NCBI GenBank assembly: GCA_902801885.1
Contig: CADCJX010000005.1
Coordinates: 45,504-109,503 of the forward strand
Length of the DNA: 64,000 bases
Source of the DNA: an uncultured Bacteroidia bacterium
GTDB taxonomy: Bacteria > Bacteroidota > Bacteroidia > Bacteroidales > UBA932
Reading direction: 5' to 3'
The notes below the pieces were generated by a model that saw nothing but the letters and a program-made list of their open reading frames with translations, did not search any database and was not told the DNA's origin. Positions 16,284-26,000 of this stretch are shown here, piece after piece (within the stretch, counting starts at the first letter, position 1; the number at the start of each line of letters is the position of its first letter). A program made the position numbers and the translations under genes.

Positions 16284-19200
16284 ATGAGTAAAGCATTAAG
16301 ATTCTTCGCGATTCTTTCGCTGCTTCTCCCGCTCGGTCTCCGCTCGTTCGAGGCCAGCGCCCAGCAGTCGAACAGGATCACGGTGACCACTGTTGTCAAA
16401 GACAACGTGGGTGCTCTCCCCGGAGTCGGAGTCGTGGTCAAGGGAACGACCAACGGCACCATGACCGACGAGAACGGATCGGCAACGCTGAACAATGTGC
16501 CCGCCAATGGGACAATCGTAGTCTCCTATCTTGGTTACACTACGGTTGAAGTTCCGGTCAACGGCCGCGCACAGATTGCAGTGACCATGGAAGAGGACGC
16601 CCTCGCCCTTGAGGAAACGGTTGTCGTCGGATACGGCGTACAGAAGAAGGTCAACCTGACCGGTTCTGTCTCCGCTGTCGATTTCGACAAGGTAGCGACC
16701 AAGTCACGTCCTATCGTCAACGCCTCCCAGGCTCTCACCGATGCATCCCCTGGTCTGCAGGTCATGCAGAGCCGCGGTATGCCTGGTGACGAAGGTATTT
16801 CCATGAATGTACGTGGTATCGGTACCCTCAACTCTTCCGGTCCCCTCGTGCTCGTGGACGGTATTGAGCAGGGTATTAACAGTGTCAACCCTGCCGATAT
16901 TGCCAACGTTTCCATCCTTAAGGATGCTGCCTCCTGCGCCATCTACGGTAACAGGGGTGCTAACGGTGTTATCCTCGTGACCACCAAGAATGGAAGCAAG
17001 GACGGAAAGGTCTCTGTTACCTATGACGGCAACTTTGCTTATAGCGAACCCTTCAAGGTAATCCACACCATCAGCAGCTACGTGGACTACATGAACCTTT
17101 TCAATGAGGCACGTGAGAACGTCGGTGGAAGCCATATCTACTCCGATTCCAATATCGAGAAGTGGACCGCCGCTTCCAAGGATCCTAACGGAAAACTATC
17201 TTCCGATCAGGCCTATCCCAACTACGTCGCCTATCCTAACATCGATTGGTGGGATTACATTTATCTGAATAAGTGGCAGCAGACTCACACCGTATCCATC
17301 AGCGGAAAGGAAAAGAGGAGCGGCTACACCATGAGTTTCGGTTATGTTGACAACCCTGGAATCGTCAGAAATGCTGGTTTCAAGCGCTTCAACGGCCGTG
17401 TCAACCTCTACAGCGATGTGACCGACTGGCTGCGCGTCGGTGCCAGAATCAGTGGCAACCGCACCAACCACGACGTCAGTTCCATGAGCTCCGGCTTCTT
17501 CGGATCCCTCTCCACCCAGAAGATGGTTCCTGCCACCTACCCGATTTACGACGGCAAGTACGGTGCTCCTGAGTGCGACCAGGAAGACCCTCAGTCCCAC
17601 AACCCTCTTTGGGATGCCGACGGCAACGTGGGTCATGACTACAGGACAAACCTTGTCACCGACTGGTATGCCCAGGTCAAGTTCCTGAAGCACTTCACTT
17701 ACAACTTCGACTACTACTACACTGACAACCGCCGCGAGAAGAAGACCGCTCCGAAGCCCCTCGGTAAGTATTCCTTCCAGAAGGACACCTACACTACCGG
17801 TGCCGATGATCCGGCCACCCTGTACACCTACATGTACTACACCCGCAGCAACCAGTACAAGATGGTCAACACCCTGAACTACAACCAGACCTTCGGCAGC
17901 CACGATGTCGCTGCCATGCTCGGTTACGAGGAGCAGGAATATGACTATAGGGTCACTGATGTCAGCAAGCTCGGCCTTACCGACGCTGCCGTCAACGACC
18001 TTAACAATGCTGCCAACCCTTACAGCACATCTGGTTATGGAAACGGTTATACTGCCCGTTCCTGGTTCGGCCGTGTCAATTACTCCTTCAAGAACCGTTA
18101 CCTCTTCGAGGCTAACTTCCGTTATGACGGTTCTTCACGCTTCGCTCCGGATTATCGTTGGGGTTTCTTCCCTTCATTCTCTGCAGGTTGGAAGATCAGC
18201 GACGAACCTTGGTTCAATGTCAACAATATCAACAACCTGAAGCTCAGGGCATCATGGGGTAAGCTCGGCAACAACTCCGTCGGTTACTATGCATGGCAGA
18301 GTGTTTACAACGGAGCCAACTATGCAGCCGGATCCGCTTCAGCCAACGGTATCGCCATTACTTCCCTTGCCAATGACAAGATCCAGTGGGAGGAGACCGC
18401 AGTCACCAACCTCGGTCTTGACTTCGGCTTCTTCAACGGACGTCTCTCCGGTAGCATTGACGCTTACAACAAGCTCACTACAGGTATCCTTTATGCCCCT
18501 GACATCTCCTATATCTATGGTTTCATGTCGGCTCCTACCATGAACCTCGCAGAGGTTACCAACCGTGGTATCGAGTTTGAACTCGAGTGGAAGAACTCCA
18601 TCGGCAAGGACTTCAGTTACTCTGTCAAGGGTAATGTTGCTTACAACAAGAACTGGGTCTCCAAGTACAAGGGCAAACTTGAGGAAGACAAGTCAAACCT
18701 CGGACTTGTTTCAACCGGTGGCAGCAACCGTATCCTTGAGGATCACATGATCAACGAGTGGTACCTCCCCGATGTTTACAAGGGAACTGGTACCTACTTC
18801 AACGGTGGCGCCGTCGATCCCAACGGTGGTCCCAAGGACGGTATGATCCGTACCGAGCAGGATCTCCAGTGGGTCCAGGCCATGCAGGCTGCAGGTTACA
18901 GCTTCCAGCCCCAGAACAATGTTCGCAAGAACGGTCTCTGGTATGGTGAGTACATCTATGCCGATGCCAATGGTGACGGTGTCTACGGTAACGCCAATGA
19001 CGCTGAGTTCCAGGGTGTTTCAACAACACCGAAGTGGAACTTCGGCCTGAGTGCAAGCGCAAACTGGAAGGGCATTGACTTCTCTATGTTATGGGGCGGA
19101 TCCGCAGGCTTCAAGGTGTATTACCTGGCCACCTGCCAGAACTCCAGTTCACTCGTGAGCGGTTATGCTATTCCTGACAGAGTTGCCTATGATCACTATT

Positions 19201-19529
19201 TCTTCAATCCAGACAACCCCAGCGATCCGCGTACTAACTTGACTTCGAAGAACCCTCGTCTCATGGAGAACAACTCCCAGAGTACCAAGGCTTCTACCAG
19301 GTGGCTCTTCGACGACAGCTTCTTCAAGCTCCGTAACGTGACCCTCGGTTACACACTGCCTCAGAACCTGACCCGCAAGTTCTTCGTTGAGAGACTCAGG
19401 CTGTATGCTTCTGGAGAAAACCTTTGGGCTCTTACCAGTTTCCCTGGACAGGATCCTGAAATGCGTGCCGGAAATGCCGCCTACTCGACCCTGCGTCAGT
19501 ACTCATTCGGTGTCAATATAACTTTCTAA
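16284..19529 (+). CDS. SusC-type TonB-dependent outer-membrane transporter (pair 1)
   Basis: This 1081-residue SusC-family protein has a signal peptide (ending near EASAQQ), a carboxypeptidase-regulatory-like beta-sandwich at about 32-115, then the SusC plug signature EETVVVGYGVQKKVNLTGSV, and a long beta-barrel ending in the aromatic FGVNITF. With the SusD downstream it forms a lidded outer-membrane importer of oligosaccharides. The 5' 600 bases plus the leader are repeated in inverted orientation at 21732-22345 (see pseudogene). Linkage to GH43 suggests a pentose-containing glycan. Confidence 0.95.
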   Translation: MSKALRFFAILSLLLPLGLRSFEASAQQSNRITVTTVVKDNVGALPGVGVVVKGTTNGTMTDENGSATLNNVPANGTIVVSYLGYTTVEVPVNGRAQIAVTMEEDALALEETVVVGYGVQKKVNLTGSVSAVDFDKVATKSRPIVNASQALTDASPGLQVMQSRGMPGDEGISMNVRGIGTLNSSGPLVLVDGIEQGINSVNPADIANVSILKDAASCAIYGNRGANGVILVTTKNGSKDGKVSVTYDGNFAYSEPFKVIHTISSYVDYMNLFNEARENVGGSHIYSDSNIEKWTAASKDPNGKLSSDQAYPNYVAYPNIDWWDYIYLNKWQQTHTVSISGKEKRSGYTMSFGYVDNPGIVRNAGFKRFNGRVNLYSDVTDWLRVGARISGNRTNHDVSSMSSGFFGSLSTQKMVPATYPIYDGKYGAPECDQEDPQSHNPLWDADGNVGHDYRTNLVTDWYAQVKFLKHFTYNFDYYYTDNRREKKTAPKPLGKYSFQKDTYTTGADDPATLYTYMYYTRSNQYKMVNTLNYNQTFGSHDVAAMLGYEEQEYDYRVTDVSKLGLTDAAVNDLNNAANPYSTSGYGNGYTARSWFGRVNYSFKNRYLFEANFRYDGSSRFAPDYRWGFFPSFSAGWKISDEPWFNVNNINNLKLRASWGKLGNNSVGYYAWQSVYNGANYAAGSASANGIAITSLANDKIQWEETAVTNLGLDFGFFNGRLSGSIDAYNKLTTGILYAPDISYIYGFMSAPTMNLAEVTNRGIEFELEWKNSIGKDFSYSVKGNVAYNKNWVSKYKGKLEEDKSNLGLVSTGGSNRILEDHMINEWYLPDVYKGTGTYFNGGAVDPNGGPKDGMIRTEQDLQWVQAMQAAGYSFQPQNNVRKNGLWYGEYIYADANGDGVYGNANDAEFQGVSTTPKWNFGLSASANWKGIDFSMLWGGSAGFKVYYLATCQNSSSLVSGYAIPDRVAYDHYFFNPDNPSDPRTNLTSKNPRLMENNSQSTKASTRWLFDDSFFKLRNVTLGYTLPQNLTRKFFVERLRLYASGENLWALTSFPGQDPEMRAGNAAYSTLRQYSFGVNITF

Positions 19530-19541
19530 AATTGACTGATC

Positions 19542-21428
19542 ATGAAAAATATATTTAAGTATATCGCTATCGCATTATCAGCATCCGCACTGTTTGCGTC
19601 ATGTGTCAGCCTTGACACGGTTCCTTCGAACCAGTTCGCTAGCTCGAATGTGTGGAAGAGCCCTATCCTGGCTCGTGCTGCAGTGAACGGTGTGTATAAT
19701 GATCTTTACCGTGGATTCTATGATTCCGGAAACGACAACCGTGCAACGCCGCTCGACACTTATGCTTCTGTCATGGACATTGACAAGAACTGGCGTTCTT
19801 CCTGCGTCGTTACCCAGGGATCCATGACACCTTCCCATGGTACTGTTAACGACAGGTACAGGATGTACTATGAGATTGTCTACCGTGCCAACGACGTCAT
19901 CAACAACATTGACAGCGTTGAGGAGATGGATGCAAAGGAAAGGGCAAAGCTTAAAGCAGAAGCCATCTTCCTTCGCGCCTATGCCTATTACAATCTGAAC
20001 ATGTTTTTCCGCGGCGTTCCGATCTACACCGAGAATGTAGCTTCGGACGAAGCTACCAAACCTCGCAACACAGAAGCTGAGGTTTGGAATCAGATCATCA
20101 CAGACCTGACAGCCTGTATCAATGAACCCAACCTGCCCAACAAGACTACTGATGGAAAGGTTAGCAAGGGTGCAGCTTATGCCTACAGGGGAATAGTCTA
20201 CCAGAACTTGGGCGACTGGTCCAAGGCTCTTGCTGATTTCGAGGCTATCGAGAAGCTTGGTTACAAGCTTTACAGCCCGTCCAATGGTGCACCAGGCAAC
20301 GACGACTTCTTCAAGATGCTTCGTCCTGAGCAGGAAGGTTGCGATGAGCACATCTTCAAGGTGAACTGTATTACCCAGAGTGGACAGGGTAATCCCCGTT
20401 CCATCCACTATGGAAACCGTGTAACCGGTGGATCTGCTTGGAATAACTTCCTCCCGAATCCCGGTCATGTAGAGCGTTTCGAGAATGCAGATGGTTCCCA
20501 GTTTGACTGGGAGGAATACTGCCCGGGCTATAAGGACCTCACTACTGAGCAGAGGATCGTATTCTTCCTCCGCGATGGTCTTGTGGACGGTGCCAACGGC
20601 CACTATGGAGCAGGTGCAAATGCTTTCAATGAGGATCGTTACAAGAACATGGTCGCTTATTGCAACGATGGTGGTACAGCTATGCAGAACTACTATCTTG
20701 ACAAAGGCAACGAAGCTCGTATCCGCAGGGCTTACGAGAACCGTGACCCTCGTCTCGAGATGTCAATCATCACTCCTTATGCCGTTTATTACGGAAATGC
20801 CGCTGGTGTAGGTAACCATGATTGGGTCCTTCGCTGGCCTTACATCCTCGACACTGGCGAGCCTTATGATATTCGTACTGACTGCCCTTGGGCTTTCTAC
20901 TATCTCTGGAGAAAGTATGTTACTGAGGGTGACGAGTGCACCACTCGTTGGGTCTATGACCAGGATATCATTCTTATCCGTTACGCTGAGATCCTCCTCC
21001 GCAGGGCTGAGTGCCTCAACGAGCTCGGCCGTACCAGTGAAGCTGTCCAGTATGTCGACATGGTCCGTTCACGTGCCGGTCACATCAAGCTCAGTGATCC
21101 TGGCTACAAGGGAACTGATGTTTCCACTCAGGCAGGAATGCGTGAGAAAATCCGCAACGAGTTCTACGTAGAGCTTGGTGGCGAGGATTCCATGTACTTC
21201 AATGAGCTGCGTTGGGGAACCTGGTACGACCTTAAGTTCAAGAATTACACCCAGTATGCTCACGACACCAGTGTAGGCTCCAACGGTTTGATGGAGATCT
21301 GGGGCAAGATCTACTACAGCAACACTCCTGTTTCAGCTCTCGCCGGGAACAAGGGCGCATGGCCTATCCCTCAGAAGGAGCGTGAGATGAATCCTAATCT
21401 TACCCAAAATCCCGGATGGACCGACTAA
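19542..21428 (+). CDS. SusD-type glycan-binding lipoprotein (pair 1)
   Basis: This 628-residue RagB/SusD protein has a lipobox at SALFASC and the family's helical (TPR-like) N-terminal region with KAEAIFLRAYAYYNLNMFF. The C-terminus ends in IPQKEREMNPNLTQNPGW, the usual SusD terminus. It forms the surface lid on the SusC barrel encoded 12 bases upstream. Its last 45 codons are echoed in the inverted remnant at 21578-21721. Confidence 0.95.
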   Translation: MKNIFKYIAIALSASALFASCVSLDTVPSNQFASSNVWKSPILARAAVNGVYNDLYRGFYDSGNDNRATPLDTYASVMDIDKNWRSSCVVTQGSMTPSHGTVNDRYRMYYEIVYRANDVINNIDSVEEMDAKERAKLKAEAIFLRAYAYYNLNMFFRGVPIYTENVASDEATKPRNTEAEVWNQIITDLTACINEPNLPNKTTDGKVSKGAAYAYRGIVYQNLGDWSKALADFEAIEKLGYKLYSPSNGAPGNDDFFKMLRPEQEGCDEHIFKVNCITQSGQGNPRSIHYGNRVTGGSAWNNFLPNPGHVERFENADGSQFDWEEYCPGYKDLTTEQRIVFFLRDGLVDGANGHYGAGANAFNEDRYKNMVAYCNDGGTAMQNYYLDKGNEARIRRAYENRDPRLEMSIITPYAVYYGNAAGVGNHDWVLRWPYILDTGEPYDIRTDCPWAFYYLWRKYVTEGDECTTRWVYDQDIILIRYAEILLRRAECLNELGRTSEAVQYVDMVRSRAGHIKLSDPGYKGTDVSTQAGMREKIRNEFYVELGGEDSMYFNELRWGTWYDLKFKNYTQYAHDTSVGSNGLMEIWGKIYYSNTPVSALAGNKGAWPIPQKEREMNPNLTQNPGWTD

Positions 21429-21473
21429 TCCAACTATAACTACAACAATGGCCCACTTGGGCCAAGAACACCG

Positions 21474-21507
21474 AAGTAGGCTGGCCGTGAGGTCAGCCTA
21501 CTTTATA
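21474..21507 (+). terminator. Terminator after SusD 1
   Basis: A perfect 13-bp stem (AAGTAGGCTGGCC with GGTCAGCCTACTT) closes a GTGA tetraloop, followed by TTATAAT. It ends the plus-strand SusC/SusD operon. Confidence 0.8.
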
Positions 21508-21523
21508 ATATTCATAACAATGG

Positions 21524-21552
21524 AAAAAGGGTGACCGCGGAGGCCACCCTTT
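21524..21552 (-). terminator. Terminator of the minus-strand SusC/D remnant
   Basis: The stem AAAGGGTGACC/GGCCACCCTTT has one mismatch; on the minus strand it ends in a run of T. Its layout resembles the neighbouring 21474-21507 hairpin. Confidence 0.65.
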
Positions 21553-21577
21553 ATCATATTCATTATGCCGCGAGGGT

Positions 21578-22322
21578 TTAATCAACCCAACCGGGATTCT
21601 GAGTGAGTGAAGGATTCATCTCACGTTCCTTCTGAGGGATGGGCCAGACTGCGCTGTGGGTACCCATGGAGAGGTTGGAGTAGTAGATCTGTCCCCAGAT
21701 CTCCATCAGACCGTTGGAGCCGATCTGGTTGGCCCTGCTCGATACCGTCCACGAGCACGAGGGGACCGGAGGAGTTGAGGGTTCCGATACCACGGATGTT
21801 CATGGAGATAGCCTCGTCACCAGGCATACCGCGTCCCTGCATGACCTGCAGGCCAGGGGATGCATCGGTGAGGGCCTGGGAAGCGTTGACGATAGGACGG
21901 GACTTGGTTGCTACCTTGTCGAAATCGACTGCGGAGACAGAACCGGTCAGGTTGACCTTCTTCTGCACGTCGTAACCGACGACGACCGTCTCCTCAAGGG
22001 CGAGGGCGTCCTCTTCCATGGTCACAGCGATCTGGCTGCGGCCGTTGACCGGAACCTCAACCGTAGTGTAACCAAGATAGGAAAAGACGAGAGTCGCATT
22101 CCTCGGCACGTTGTTCAGCGTAGCCGATCCGTTCTCGTCGGTCATGGTGCCGTTGGTCGTTCCCTTGACCACGACTCCAACTCCTGGGAGTGCACCCACG
22201 TTGTCTTTGACAACAGTGGTCACCGTGATCCTGTCGCCTTGCTGCGCAGATGCTGTTGTCGCAAAAAATGCGAAAGGCAGTATTAACGACAGAATCGCAA
22301 AGAATCTCAATGCTTTACTCAT
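21578..22322 (-). pseudogene. Collapsed SusC-SusD fusion remnant
   Basis: On the minus strand this starts with a SusC N-terminus (signal peptide, regulatory domain and plug up to VDGIEQG, about 195 residues), nearly identical to SusC pair 1. Near 21722-21731 it jumps to the last 45 codons of SusD, ending IPQKEREMNPSLTQNPGW-VD. The SusC frame is not the SusD frame, so translation from the SusC start runs out at 21621 with nonsense residues. About 2.7 kb of SusC and 1.7 kb of SusD are missing compared with the intact pair. The signal peptide differs from that of pair 1 while the mature part is very similar. This looks like a second SusC/SusD pair that collapsed by an internal deletion. The leader upstream of 22322 is also similar to that of pair 1. 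Confidence 0.88.
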
Positions 22323-22431
22323 TACAAATGCGTTTTGTTAAATGGTTTGTTGTTTAATCAAATGTGCTTCCGGAGCCTTGTTTAATCAAAAAAATATGGC
22401 TATATTGTCATGGGAATATTGCTTTTTAAAC

Positions 22432-23043
22432 ATGAAAAGGAGAATTTTAAATAAGCTTGGAGACATCTCCAAGATTCATCATCGTGCGGCTTTTGCTGAC
22501 GTTCAGCAACATATAAACAAACATCAAGGATCCAACGCCTTTTTGGAACTGGCAAAGAAGCGCTATTCATGCAGGGAGTTCAACCATCATCCCGTGGCAG
22601 CCATAAAAGTCAAGAAGATCCTCGAAGCTGCCCGTCTGGCACCTACCGCTTGCAACAAGCAGCCGATCCATGTCTGGGCTATTACTAGTGAAGAAGCCTT
22701 GCAACGTATCCGTCCTGTCCACACACTCTTCGGAGCTCCTTTGGCCTTTATCGTGGGCTGTAAGAGTGATGAAGCCTGGGTACGTGGTTTTGACGGAAAG
22801 AATGGGGCAGAGACTGATGCTGCAATCGTAGGTACCCACATCCTGCTGGCTGCAGCTGATTTGGATCTGGGATGTACCTGGATAGGCGGATTCGATCCTA
22901 AGAAGCTTGCCGATGCTTTCCCGGAGACTGCAGGTTATGAGATCACGGCTGTTTTTGCCGTAGGACATCCTGCGGCAGGTGCTGTGCCTTCAGAAAGGCA
23001 TTCCATCCGTAAGAGTATGGATGAGTTCGTGACCGAGCTTTAA
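22432..23043 (+). CDS. Nitroreductase family protein
   Basis: This FMN-dependent nitroreductase-family oxidoreductase carries the FMN-binding start LAKKRYSCREF, the motif ARLAPTACNKQP, and a typical C-terminus (GHPAAGAVPSERHSIRKS). I chose ATG 22432 (MKRRILN); the frame is open from ATG 22342, but residues before 22432 look like non-coding leader. Even so, about 40 residues precede the FMN domain, more than in most relatives. The substrate is unknown: the family includes nitro-, quinone- and flavin-reductases. It is divergent from the SusC remnant and convergent with the histidine kinase, overlapping it by four bases at the 3' end. Confidence 0.82.
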   Translation: MKRRILNKLGDISKIHHRAAFADVQQHINKHQGSNAFLELAKKRYSCREFNHHPVAAIKVKKILEAARLAPTACNKQPIHVWAITSEEALQRIRPVHTLFGAPLAFIVGCKSDEAWVRGFDGKNGAETDAAIVGTHILLAAADLDLGCTWIGGFDPKKLADAFPETAGYEITAVFAVGHPAAGAVPSERHSIRKSMDEFVTEL

Positions 23044-26000
23044 GATTTACTGCCTCTGGGGAATCTCACTGTGAAGCAGGCTCCCTTCAGGGAGAAAGAC
23101 TTGGAGTAGAGAATCTCTCCGTTGCACTTTTCGACTATGTTACGGCATATGGACAGACCAAGTCCTGTGCCGTTGCTTTTTGTCGTGAAGTTCGGAGTGA
23201 AAAGCTTTGAACGGTTCTCGTCGCTGACTCCGGGACCGTTGTCTTCGAAGACAATATCATAGAAGCCTTCCTTGTTGGATAGCCTCAAAGAGACCAGGAT
23301 CTGCCCCATGAAGGGTTCTTCTCCCTTCTCACGGACTTCATTCTGGGCATTCTCTATAGCTTGGACGGAATTGCCTATCAGGTTGACGAATACACGGGTG
23401 AGTTGTGGTTTGGGACCTATGACCTTAGCCCCATCAAGGCCCATGTAGGAGAAGGTTATGTTGTCCCGGCTGTCAAAGAGGTCTATTTCTTCTTTAAGCA
23501 ACTTGTCGAGATCGATCTCCACCGGTTCCTCGGTGTAGAGTTTCGCGAAAGTCGAGAACTCATTGGCGGTGTCGGCAAGCAGGTCTATCTGCTTGAGTAC
23601 TTCTTCTGACACCTCATCGAATCTCTCCGCCCATGCAGGATTGCCGTTGCTCTTCATCCTTATGAGCCTCTGGATCTGCAGCTTGATAGGAGTGAGAGGA
23701 TTCTTGATCTCATGGGCGACCTGGCGCGCCATGGTGGCCCAGGCCTTGTCTCTTTCAGCCTGGGTCAGCTGCTTGGTGGAGTTGTAGAGGTCGTGGACCA
23801 TCAGGTTGTATGCCCGTACCAGGGTAGACACCTCGTCGTCCCGCTCGTAGACAATATATTCAAGGTTATTGATGTCCACTTCGTTCATCTTCTTTCCGAT
23901 CTCGGTGATGGGCTTGAACATCTTGTCGACTGCGCGTTCCATGAGGAAGCGGGCGAGCAGGAGCAGGATGATGAACATCGTGATGATGGTGATCGAATGG
24001 GAGACCGCCTCCGACTTGAAGTCGAAGCTCTCGTCGGTGTACGGAGATCCCATGATGGCTATCATCTTGCCCTGGGCGTTGAATATCGGGGCGTAGAGGA
24101 AGTAGGTCTGTGTCGATCCGATCTTTTCCTTGCCGATGTAGTAACGCCTGTTCCGGTAGATAATGTTCTCGAAAGCTTCCTGGTTCATTCTGGTTCCGAG
24201 GAGCATCCTGTCGAACACTTCAGGAGTCGTGGACCGGAATTCCTTGCCTCCGGTAGTGTACAGAGTGATGTCCTGTTTTGTGGTGTTGCTGATGTCTTCG
24301 AGCACGCCAAGGGCTTCCTGGGTGTTGAAGGCAGTGTAGTCTTGTGCAAAACGGCATCTTGCCTCGAGGAGCGTCTGGAGGGAATTGATCTTGTCAGCCA
24401 TTGAGGACCGGAGATTGGCATTGTTCCTCCTGTAGACGAACAGGACGCTGATCGTGGCCAGGGTAATGAGGGTCATGACCAGGGCCAGCATCATCGCAGC
24501 ATTGATCCTGGACTTGTAGTAGTTCTTCTCGGTCTCGACAGGACGGTTCCTCCTCAGGAGGGCGAGGAGCGAAAGGCAGGTGAAGAAGAACAGGGCCAGG
24601 AACAGGAAGGAGACAAAATAGAGGAAAGCCTCGGTTGTCTGCCTCGAAATCAGGATCATGTCTTCATCTGAGACGCTGTTGATGAAGTGAGTGTAGCCGC
24701 CGAGCCGAAGGACCCCGGACGGGGCGTCCAGGAGTTCATCCTTCACCCCGGTGTGTAGTACAGTTGGATAGGCATAGCTCCCTTTGTAGGAGACCAGGTT
24801 GTCGAGGGAGTACTTGGCGTAGGAATACTGTGCCGGCATCAGAACATCTCCGGGAGCGGAGAAACCGAGCAGACGGGCATAGCCCCTGTCTTCCTTGTTG
24901 GATTTGGGAGAGACGGTGAGCAGCATCATCGTGACTCCGTAACCCTGGTTGTAATAAGCGAAACTGCCTGTGTAGAAGCTGTTGCCTCCGGCATCCCTGC
25001 GGTAGCGGAAGCGGGACTCATCAGCAATCGGAGTCCCTCCCGAAACCATTGCCGTAAAGTAAGCTATTGCATCCTTGTCCTTCTCATTCTCTGGGAAGAG
25101 CTCGACCATGATGTCGTTGTCCTGTGACAGGTTGTACATGTAGGTCTCGACAATCCTTCCCAGGATGATGCTGTTGCTGTTGTCGAGGGCAGCTAGCGAA
25201 CCGATCAGCTGGTCGGATGCAATCTTGTCCTCCATCAGCCTGAGTTCCAGCTCAAGGCTGATATTCCTTTCCATTGCCAGGCGGTTTGCGAGGACATTTA
25301 CCCTGTCCTGCTCCTTCTTGAAGCCCAAGGTGCCGGTTGTCAGCACCAGGTAGGCAGCGAAAGCAGTGGCCGTCAGCACCCTGGCCATGGGAGAGAACAT
25401 GTCAAGTTTCAATCCGAAGAGCCTCTTCATCGCTGGCATGAGGATCTGGACGAGCAGCGGAATGGTCATCAGCAGGAAGGTGACCATCATGTAGACGACC
25501 AGGCTGAAGAGATTCAGGTCGTTGAGTTTGTGAAGCTCTAGGGATATGCTCGAGTTGAAGATTATGCTCCTGAACAGGTAGTTGATGAAGACTACGACCA
25601 GCCCCAGCACGAGCAGGGAGAAGAACGCTACGGCGGCGAAACCGCTCATCGGACTCTTGGACCGTAGGATATTCCTGTAAATCTTCCTTCTGAAAAAGAA
25701 TATGGTTCCGATCGACAAGACGATGAGGAGGGAAACTATGAGGGCGGAACCGAGGGAGTTGAACAGTTTTCCGTCAGCATAGACAGTGGGGGAGAACAGC
25801 TTGGAGCGGAGAGCCGACTCGAAGGCGAATCCCTGTCCGGTCAGTGACTCTGCCACGATCTTGAAGACAGGCTTCCCGTCCAGGTTGACCACGCTTCCTC
25901 CGTTTTCGGACAGAGGGACTACCGAATAGTCCCTGCCCAGGTGGAGTTTCGGATTGATTCCCCCGGGGTTGTCATCATCCATGGAGTCGAGGATCTCCAG

